Shown: positions 1-4,268 of the stretch, piece after piece
Layout of the letters: every line of letters starts with the position of its first letter
Numbering within the stretch: the stretch's first letter is position 1
Notes under the pieces: generated by a model
What the model was told of the DNA's origin: nothing
Database searches by the model: none
The model's input: the letters and a program-made list of their open reading frames with translations, nothing else
Translations under genes and position numbers: made by a program
Assembly (NCBI GenBank): GCA_947627125.1
Contig: CANQUY010000070.1
Span: forward strand, 1-8,996
Direction of reading: 5' to 3'
Origin: an uncultured Clostridia bacterium
Lineage (GTDB): Bacteria; Bacillota; Clostridia; Christensenellales; Borkfalkiaceae
Length of the DNA: 8,996 bases

Positions 1-49
1 ACGGAAGTCCGTAAGTTTACGAGATCCACTCGCTTCGCTCGGGATGAGG
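1..49 (-). repeat. Intergenic palindromic repeat, partial copy downstream of yunB
   Basis: Read on the minus strand this stretch begins CTCATCCCGAGCGAAGCGAG, continues GGATCTCGTAAAC and ends in ACGGACTTCCGT. That is the layout of the copies at 3333, 3476, 4133 and 7257 (CTCATCCTGA, then GAAGGATCCCGTAAAAC, then ACGGACTTC). It also holds two tiny perfect hairpins, ACGGA-AG-TCCGT (1-12) and CGTAA-GT-TTACG (10-21). It lies just past the yunB stop, so it may sit in the 3' end of that transcript. The element is cut by the window edge. The rest of the gap, 50-84, shows nothing recognisable. Confidence 0.6.
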
Positions 50-84
50 GGTGGGAGGGGGCATGACTGCGTTCGAGCTATCTC

Positions 85-795
85 TCACGGCGCGAGGGTG
101 TAGCCGTTCCCAAAGAGGTTCCCCTGTAAAAAGACGTCCGGCACCGTGCCGACGATGACGCTCTCCGCGATCAAAACTTCCGTAAGCGAGGCAAAATTGC
201 TCGTTCCCGACGGCATGACGATGGAGATATCCGCCACGACGTCGAGATAGATGGAGTGCTTGGTCTGGTTGATCCCTTCCGCCTCGAATTTGGAGGAAAA
301 ACTGCAGGAAACGTTGGAAATGGGGATGATTTTGATATTGATCTTGGGCCCGAAGCCCGCCCACGCCTCAATGCCGAGGAAGGCCCCGAGCGGAACTTCG
401 ATGCCGCCCTCGCTCATTTCCTGCAAATTCTGTTGGGACATGTACGCCGTGTCGCGCGCGATGCGGTTGATCTGAAAGGCGTTGGAGGTGATGGAGCGGA
501 TGGTCCCGTCCTCCCCCCGTTCCACCGTCACGAGGTCCTCATAGCGAATGCCGTCCGAGAGGGTATAATAGATCGCGTCGTTGACGGCGACCGTCGTGAT
601 CGAGCGCATGTTTGCCTCGGAAATGGACTTGAGCACGCCCGTCAGATTCACATGAATGAGGATGACGGATAGAATGAAAAGGGCGAGGATCGTGAAAATG
701 ATCACCCGCCTTTTGATTTTACTTCTTCGCGAACGGTATTTTCTCACACAATATTGTATGAGAGGGCTGTCCGCGTCATTCCCGCATGAGGGCAT
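85..795 (-). CDS. yunB: Sporulation protein YunB
   Basis: A 236-residue protein matching the YunB family, which is widespread in endospore formers. In Bacillus subtilis the gene is needed for efficient sporulation and belongs to the mother-cell programme; its biochemical role is unknown. Residues 18-30 are strongly basic (RKYRSRR, KIKRR) and are followed by one membrane segment at about 31-48, giving a single-pass anchored protein with most of the chain on the far side of the membrane. Family hallmarks are VPLGAFLGIEAWAGFGPKI (134-152), KIIPISNVS (155-163), GINQTKH (174-180) and VGTVPDVFL (215-223). The chosen ATG lies inside the end of the upstream ATPase gene, with GAGGAGG about 15 bases ahead, a rather long spacing. 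An in-frame GTG at 747 (VRKYRSRR) would give 220 residues and fits the basic pre-membrane region, but it lacks a ribosome binding site. As last gene of an importer operon with a 20-base overlap, it is probably co-transcribed. Confidence 0.88.
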   Translation of the reverse strand: MPSCGNDADSPLIQYCVRKYRSRRSKIKRRVIIFTILALFILSVILIHVNLTGVLKSISEANMRSITTVAVNDAIYYTLSDGIRYEDLVTVERGEDGTIRSITSNAFQINRIARDTAYMSQQNLQEMSEGGIEVPLGAFLGIEAWAGFGPKINIKIIPISNVSCSFSSKFEAEGINQTKHSIYLDVVADISIVMPSGTSNFASLTEVLIAESVIVGTVPDVFLQGNLFGNGYTLAP

Positions 796-1444
796 GAACG
801 AGGATTTCTTCCTCCTCGGGACGGGAGAAAAAGTCCCTGAGGGGTTCCCCCGCGACGGGGATGTCGTCCGTCACTTTTCCCCTGTGGAGAAGGACGGCCC
901 TGTGCGCCAAAACGGCCGCCTCGTGCACGTCATGGGTGACGAACACGACCGTTTCCTTCCTCTCCCGCCAGAGCTCCACCGTGAGAGAGAGAAGGGACTT
1001 TTTGAGGGAGAGATCGAGGGAGGAAAAGGGCTCGTCCATGAGGAGAACGTCATGGGGAAAGAGGAAGGCTCGCGCGATCGCAACGCGCTGCCGCTCGCCC
1101 CCCGAGAGCTGTTTCGGATAGGACTTTTCTTTCCCCTCAAGACCCACTTTTCGCAACATAAGTGCGATATTTTTGTAATTTTCCTTCGAGAGGACGAACT
1201 TTAAATTGCCCTCGACGGTGAGGTTCGGAAGGAGCCTTACAGACTGAAAGAGATAGCTCACTTTGCCCACGTCCTCGACGGTCCCCTCAAAGGGGAGATT
1301 GCCCGCGATGACGTTCAAAAGCGTCGTCTTTCCCGCGCCGCTCTCGCCGAGCACGGCCGTCACCTTTCCCTCTTCGATGTCGAGCGACACGTCGTCGAGC
1401 GCGGTCGTTTCGCCGTATTTTTTGGTGATATGGGTGAGTTTCAT
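776..1444 (-). CDS. ABC importer ATP-binding protein (SsuB/TauB/nitrate-type family)
   Basis: This 222-residue ATPase powers the importer formed with the two upstream genes. All nucleotide-binding motifs are intact: Walker A GESGAGKT (33-40), Q-loop glutamine 67 in YLFQSVRLLP, signature LSGGERQR (113-120), Walker B VLLMDEPFSSLD (133-144) and the switch histidine in THD (160-162). Length and motif wording resemble the COG1116 group of ATPases serving sulfonate, taurine, nitrate and thiamine-precursor uptake; the sequence does not tell these apart. The start is the ATG at 1444 (MKLTHITKKYG), because AGGAGG lies five bases upstream and the ATG overlaps the permease stop as ATGA, a classic translational-coupling junction. 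An in-frame ATG at 1462 lies further inside the permease gene and is less likely. The 3' end overlaps yunB by 20 bases. Confidence 0.93.
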   Translation of the reverse strand: MKLTHITKKYGETTALDDVSLDIEEGKVTAVLGESGAGKTTLLNVIAGNLPFEGTVEDVGKVSYLFQSVRLLPNLTVEGNLKFVLSKENYKNIALMLRKVGLEGKEKSYPKQLSGGERQRVAIARAFLFPHDVLLMDEPFSSLDLSLKKSLLSLTVELWRERKETVVFVTHDVHEAAVLAHRAVLLHRGKVTDDIPVAGEPLRDFFSRPEEEEILVHALMRE

Positions 1445-2196
1445 GCCCGCCTCCTTCTCCACAGATATGCCGCGAGGGTGAAGAGCCCCTCAAACAGGAA
1501 TCCGACCGCGACGGCAAGCAGGGTCAGCGCGATGAGGCGGGGGGTTTCCAAAAACCCTTGGGCCTGCTGCATCATGCTCCCGAGGCTCTTTGCCGTCGAG
1601 GAGAGCACTTCGCCCGACACCGTGATCTTGAGCCCGAGGGAGAACGCCGCCCCCAGCTGTGCGAGGACGGGCGGTGCGGCGAGGGGGAGGTACATGAGAA
1701 GCGCCTGCCTCGTTTTCGGAACGCAGAACGCCGCCGCCATGTCGCCGTATTCTCTCCGCACTTCGTCAAGCGAACTCAACATAGAGGCATAGAGCACGGG
1801 GAAGAGAACGAGCACGGCGATGATGACGGGAGCGACCGCGGGCGACGTCCAGAGGAGCAGAATGAGCACGACGGCCATTGTCGGCACCGTCCTCAAAATC
1901 GAAACGACGGGGGCAAGAAACGCCCGCACGGCCCCGAATACGCAGCTCAGAAGGGCGAGCGCAATGCCGAGCGCAAAGGAGATGAGAAAGGCCTCGAGGG
2001 TCCGCCACAGGGTCCCCCCAAAGGCGCGCCAAAAGGCAGCTTCGCCCAAAAGCTGCCAAATTTGCACAAAAGTGTCCGAAACGGAGGGCACGACGAGGTC
2101 ATTTCCCACACCAAAGTAGGCAATGAGCCAAACAAGCAGGATCGCCCCGACCGCCATCGCGGAAAAGATGAAGTTGTAGAGTTTTTCCCGTTTCAA
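1441..2196 (-). CDS. ABC importer permease (SsuC/TauC-type, BPD family)
   Basis: This 251-residue polytopic membrane protein should form the transmembrane channel of the importer. Hydrophobic segments lie near residues 9-28, 66-88, 92-116, 119-139, 173-195 and 220-244, consistent with six helices. The cytoplasmic coupling loop that docks on the ATPase is visible at about 149-175 (EYGDMAAAFCVPKTRQALL, then PLAAPP). It is of usual length for binding-protein-dependent permeases of the sulfonate/nitrate/thiamine-precursor type. The start codon is a TTG at 2196. The same reading frame carries the stop of the binding-protein gene three bases upstream (TAA ATT TTG), so no earlier start is possible. 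No clear Shine-Dalgarno sequence precedes the TTG, so initiation probably depends on ribosomes finishing the upstream gene. An ATG at 2157 (residue 14) is the next alternative but would cut into the first helix. The stop overlaps the ATPase start as ATGA. Confidence 0.92.
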   Translation of the reverse strand: MKREKLYNFIFSAMAVGAILLVWLIAYFGVGNDLVVPSVSDTFVQIWQLLGEAAFWRAFGGTLWRTLEAFLISFALGIALALLSCVFGAVRAFLAPVVSILRTVPTMAVVLILLLWTSPAVAPVIIAVLVLFPVLYASMLSSLDEVRREYGDMAAAFCVPKTRQALLMYLPLAAPPVLAQLGAAFSLGLKITVSGEVLSSTAKSLGSMMQQAQGFLETPRLIALTLLAVAVGFLFEGLFTLAAYLWRRRRA

Positions 2197-2199
2197 AAT

Positions 2200-3273
2200 T
2201 TATCCGATATAGAAGAAGGCGTCGGCGGGAATGTTGGTCGCGCCGTCGCTGATCGCCTTATATTTTGTCAAAAATTCGATAACAGCCGTCTTGCAATCGG
2301 CCGCCTTTGTGAATTTTACAGAACAATTTGCGAGCACGGTCGGGTTGAGCTGGGCCTCCTTGAAGGCGGCCTCCATGCCGCTTGTGCGCTTGGAAGCGAG
2401 GAGCTCCGCAAGGGTGTGCGCGTCTGCCGTTTTGAGGTATTCCCCGCTGCCCTCCATGTAGCCTATGACCTTGTCCGCAAGGGCCTTATCGGCGGTGAGA
2501 ATGTCCTTTTTTGCAACGAGCACGGCCTGCGGGAAGCCGCTTCCGTCCCCATAGAGCGCCTGTAGGGATCCCGCCGCACGCAGGGGATTGGGGGTATCCT
2601 TCGTCGCGCCGATCTTGGTCGTCCTTGCGGGTTCAGGGCAGAGATAGTAATCACAGCCCGTGGCGGGGACGACCTCTTCGGGCTTCAGCGAACGGAGATT
2701 GACCTTTGCGGGGTCGGGATCGTCGTTGTTTTCCACAAGTTGATAGGGGATATCGTATTCGCCGAGCACGACCCTGAGGGTGAGCCCGGGGACGTTTTCA
2801 TACTGAATGACGCCGAGCGTCTTGCCCAGAAGCGCGGAGGAGAGATTTTCCTTGGTGAGTTCGGGCAGAGCCTTTTGGGTGTCGGTGAGGAAATAGAGGT
2901 TGCCGTTGGTGACGGTGCCGAGCATCTGATAGGTTTCACCCGTGCCGAGGGCCTTTCCCGCCGCATTGGAGGGAAGGATGCAGAAGTCGGCATCCGGTTC
3001 CTTCCCTGTCACGTATGTCGCGATCGTGTTGGCATCGACGATGTGGACGTCAAACCGATAGCGGCTTGACGGGGTCTTTTCGCTCTCGATGAGATTTGCA
3101 AGCGCGAGGGCGGGAGCGCCGTCGGGGGCGTAGACCGAAACGGGGATAGGGTCGTCGTGGCCGTTGTCCGTTGAATCGTTGTCGTCCCCGCCGCATGCCG
3201 CAAGGCCGAACGTGCCGAGAACCGCCGCGCCGCACACCGCAGCGCATACAATGCCTTTGAAAAATTTGTTCAT
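2200..3273 (-). CDS. ABC importer substrate-binding lipoprotein (NMT1/SsuA-like)
   Basis: This 357-residue protein starts with a lipoprotein signal peptide: basic MNKFFKG, a hydrophobic stretch and lipobox LAAC with the lipidated cysteine at 27. A short polar linker (GGDDNDSTDNGHDDP) follows. The mature part starts PVSVYAPDGAPALALANL, as in periplasmic-binding-protein-like type 2 domains of the NMT1/SsuA kind, and DADFCILPSNAAGKAL in the first lobe fits that fold. It should capture a small solute outside the cell and deliver it to the permease encoded three bases downstream. The ligand cannot be read from the sequence; sulfonates, nitrate-like anions and thiamine pyrimidine precursors are known ligands of relatives. 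AAGGAG lies seven bases before the ATG. No convincing promoter is visible in the 250 bases upstream, which are mostly palindromic repeat. The gene may be transcribed from the promoter ahead of the TM1266-type gene or from one I cannot see. Confidence 0.88.
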   Translation of the reverse strand: MNKFFKGIVCAAVCGAAVLGTFGLAACGGDDNDSTDNGHDDPIPVSVYAPDGAPALALANLIESEKTPSSRYRFDVHIVDANTIATYVTGKEPDADFCILPSNAAGKALGTGETYQMLGTVTNGNLYFLTDTQKALPELTKENLSSALLGKTLGVIQYENVPGLTLRVVLGEYDIPYQLVENNDDPDPAKVNLRSLKPEEVVPATGCDYYLCPEPARTTKIGATKDTPNPLRAAGSLQALYGDGSGFPQAVLVAKKDILTADKALADKVIGYMEGSGEYLKTADAHTLAELLASKRTSGMEAAFKEAQLNPTVLANCSVKFTKAADCKTAVIEFLTKYKAISDGATNIPADAFFYIG

Positions 3274-3280
3274 AGTACAA

Positions 3281-3307
3281 CTCCTTAAAATTAAAAATTA
3301 AAAATGC
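3281..3307 (-). promoter_or_regulatory. AT-rich leader with strong ribosome binding site for the binding-protein gene
   Basis: On the minus strand this reads as near-tandem TTTTTAA units ending in TTTTAAGGAG, seven bases before the ATG at 3273. The last 18 bases (ATTTTTAATTTTAAGGAG) are identical to the leader of the ABC-F gene at 4247-4264, which faces the other way. The AT-rich run should keep the ribosome site unpaired next to the strongly folding repeat behind it. Confidence 0.65.
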
Positions 3308-3332
3308 AAAATGAAAAGTTGAGCACGCTGCG

Positions 3333-3429
3333 CTCATCCTGACCTTGTAGCCGAAGGGGAAGGATCCCGTAAAACCAACGGACTTCGTTTGAGGGGATTC
3401 TTCGGTCGCTTGCGCTCCCTCAGAATGAG
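3333..3429 (+). repeat. Intergenic palindromic repeat, full copy
   Basis: The left arm begins CTCATCCTGA and runs to GAAGGATCCCGTAAAACC; the right arm GGGGATTCTTCGG...CCCTCAGAATGAG is its imperfect reverse complement (TCATCCTGA against TCAGAATGA, GGATCCC against GGGATTC). The whole is a long imperfect hairpin of about 97 bases with ACGGACTTCGTTTGA at the tip. It is nearly identical to the copy at 4133-4226, differing mainly by a few bases in the left arm. It occupies most of the gap between the TM1266-type gene and the binding-protein gene. As a strong hairpin within a possible operon it could stabilise RNA ends or dampen read-through. Confidence 0.85.
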
Positions 3430-3475
3430 CGTGTCACTCCGCGCCAGCCCTCATCCCAAGGCATAGCCCCGTCCG

Positions 3476-3517
3476 CTCATCCTGAGCATAGCGAAGGATC
3501 CCGTAAAACCAACGGAA
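3476..3517 (+). repeat. Intergenic palindromic repeat, half copy
   Basis: This is the left arm only: CTCATCCTGAGCATAGCGAA, then GGATCCCGTAAAACCAACGG, ending seven bases before the stop of the minus-strand gene at 3524. It has the same orientation as the copy at 3333. It lacks the TCAGAATGA arm because the gene end follows directly. The stretch 3430-3475 between the two copies contains another loose TCATCC (3451-3456) but no clear structure. Confidence 0.75.
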
Positions 3518-3523
3518 GCGCAT

Positions 3524-3772
3524 TCAAAACTTGCTGAACAGCGTCTTTGCCGTGACTCCTTCGAGCTGGCCGATCTTGCCCGTGAGGGCGTTCACGGCGG
3601 AGGAGGGCGCGTCGAGCACCACGCTCAGCACGGACACCTTCTTCTCCCTGTACGGTATCCCCATTCTGCCGATGATATATTCCCCGTACTCGGAAAGATA
3701 GCGGTTGAGCGTTTCGGCCTGCTCCCGCTGTTCCACGATGACGGAGAGCACCGCGATGCGTTTTTCTTCCAT
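3524..3772 (-). CDS. TM1266-type putative regulator of the iron-only hydrogenase system
   Basis: This small 82-residue protein matches the TM1266 family over its full length. The hallmark is GEYIIGRMGIPYREKKVSVL (about residues 30-49), with a preceding RIAVLSVIVEQRE strand-helix and a following VVLDAPSSAVNALTGKIGQ, ending VTAKTLFSKF. Family members adopt an ACT-like alpha/beta fold and commonly sit beside [FeFe]-hydrogenase maturation genes (hydE, hydF, hydG); the regulatory role is proposed from that context and is poorly tested. No hydrogenase or maturation gene is visible in this window, so the copy stands apart. The ATG at 3772 has GGGAGG seven bases upstream, but that site is one strand of a stable hairpin (see the leader entry), implying RNA-level control. 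It could be co-transcribed with the importer operon across a 250-base repeat-rich gap. Confidence 0.88.
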   Translation of the reverse strand: MEEKRIAVLSVIVEQREQAETLNRYLSEYGEYIIGRMGIPYREKKVSVLSVVLDAPSSAVNALTGKIGQLEGVTAKTLFSKF

Positions 3773-3880
3773 AAAAGAACCTCCCGCCCGAAACGGCAGG
3801 AGGAATCACGCCGAGAATGACGGCGCGGCATTTCGATAGAAATTTCCTCCTTTGCGGTCAGAACCCTCTTTCCGTTCAGG
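3773..3880 (-). promoter_or_regulatory. Candidate riboswitch-like structured leader with terminator/RBS hairpin
   Basis: The predicted transcript starts near 3880 and runs 108 bases to the start codon. By hand, three helices close like a three-way junction. P1 is AGGAGGAA (3851-3844) with UUCCUCCU (3805-3798). P2 is AUUUC/GAAAU with loop UAUC (3843-3830). P3 is a 7-pair stem, CGCGCCG (3827-3821) with CGGCGUG (3813-3807), loop UCAUUCU. The 3' strand of P1 overlaps the left arm of a second hairpin, CCUCCUGCC (3803-3795) with GGCGGGAGG (3788-3780). That hairpin is followed by UUCUUUU and the AUG and contains the GGGAGG ribosome site. The two folds exclude each other, as in riboswitch expression platforms. 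I could not match it to a known class. Support is from one sequence only; part of P3 (GAGAATGACG on the plus strand) resembles the repeat family found elsewhere here. Confidence 0.5.
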
Positions 3881-3887
3881 CAAGGGG

Positions 3888-3916
3888 ATTATATCACGCG
3901 CACGAAAAAAACGCAA
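3888..3916 (-). promoter_or_regulatory. Sigma-A-type promoter for the TM1266-type gene
   Basis: On the minus strand TTGCGT (3916-3911), a 17-base spacer and a perfect TATAAT (3893-3888) are present, with TGA directly before the -10 box giving an extended -10. Transcription should begin near 3881-3880 and enter the structured leader. It is divergent from the plus-strand promoter 40 bases away. Confidence 0.8.
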
Positions 3917-3954
3917 GCGTTTTGATGAAATTTCTCCTCACCGCCTCTTTTCGT

Positions 3955-3983
3955 TTGATAAAACGGAGAAAGTATGGTATAAT
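3955..3983 (+). promoter_or_regulatory. Sigma-A-type promoter for the ABC-F gene
   Basis: TTGATA (3955-3960), a 17-base spacer and a perfect TATAAT (3978-3983) with TGG before it (extended -10). Only one mismatch to the consensus -35. The start point should be near 3990, leaving an unusually long leader of about 280 bases before the ABC-F start at 4269, filled by two palindromic elements. Confidence 0.85.
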
Positions 3984-4002
3984 TCTAAAGTTAAAAGGGG
4001 AC

Positions 4003-4132
4003 GCGGGGCTGGGGGGAGCCTCGCTTCCCCTCTTAGGGGAAGTACCCCGAAGGGGGGATAGGGTTTCAAAACCCCTCAGTCACGCAAGGACAGCGTGACA
4101 GCTCCCCTAAGAGGGGAGCCAAGGCCAGCCCG
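4003..4132 (+). repeat. Multi-hairpin palindromic element with terminal inverted repeats
   Basis: The element begins GCGGGGCTGG and GCTTCCCCTCTTAGGGGAAG and ends CTCCCCTAAGAGGGGAGC plus CCAGCCCGC, so its two ends are inverted copies of each other. Inside are further hairpins: CCCCGAAGGGG, GGGTTTCAAAACCC (4061-4074) and GTCACGC...GCGTGAC (4079-4097). With no coding capacity and about 130 bases it looks like a small non-autonomous palindromic element. I recall the CTCCCCTAAGAGGGGAGCC core as common between genes in gut Clostridia genomes, from memory only. It lies in the 5' leader of the ABC-F transcript, directly abutting the next repeat. Confidence 0.75.
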
Positions 4133-4226
4133 CTCATCCTGTCGTAGCCGAAGGGGAAGGATCCCATAAAACCAACGGACTTCGTTTGAGGGGATTCTTC
4201 GGTCGCTTGCGCTCCCTCAGAATGAG
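4133..4226 (+). repeat. Intergenic palindromic repeat, full copy
   Basis: Near-identical to the copy at 3333-3429 and in the same orientation; the left arm is three bases shorter (CTCATCCTGTCGTAGCCG instead of CTCATCCTGACCTTGTAGCC) and it has ATCCCATAAAACC for ATCCCGTAAAACC. Left and right arms form a long imperfect hairpin. It sits in the 5' leader of the ABC-F gene about 40 bases before the start codon. Confidence 0.85.
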
Positions 4227-4240
4227 CGGTCCCACCTCAA

Positions 4241-4264
4241 TTTTTCATTTTTAATTTTAAGGAG
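4241..4264 (+). promoter_or_regulatory. AT-rich leader with ribosome binding site for the ABC-F gene
   Basis: TTTTTCATTTTTAATTTTAA runs directly into GGAG, four bases before ATG 4269. Its last 18 bases match the leader of the binding-protein gene (3281-3298 on the minus strand). It separates the strongly folding repeat from the start codon. Confidence 0.65.
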
Positions 4265-4268
4265 TATT

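Noticed and set aside
1558..2565. A 335-codon plus-strand open frame across the permease and binding-protein genes
   Set aside because: Product is rich in Arg, Glu, Gly and His without domain character and crosses two clear genes on the other strand.
3625..3831. A possible leader peptide starting ATG 3831 within the structured leader, on the minus strand
   Set aside because: The GGAGG ahead of it is 14 bases away, the frame runs far into the TM1266-type gene in another frame, and the product is basic and unlike any known peptide.
4222..4254. A ten-codon upstream open frame (MSGPTSIFHF) before the ABC-F gene, considered as an attenuation peptide
   Set aside because: There is no ribosome binding site and its ATG is part of the conserved repeat arm TCAGAATGAG, so it is probably incidental.
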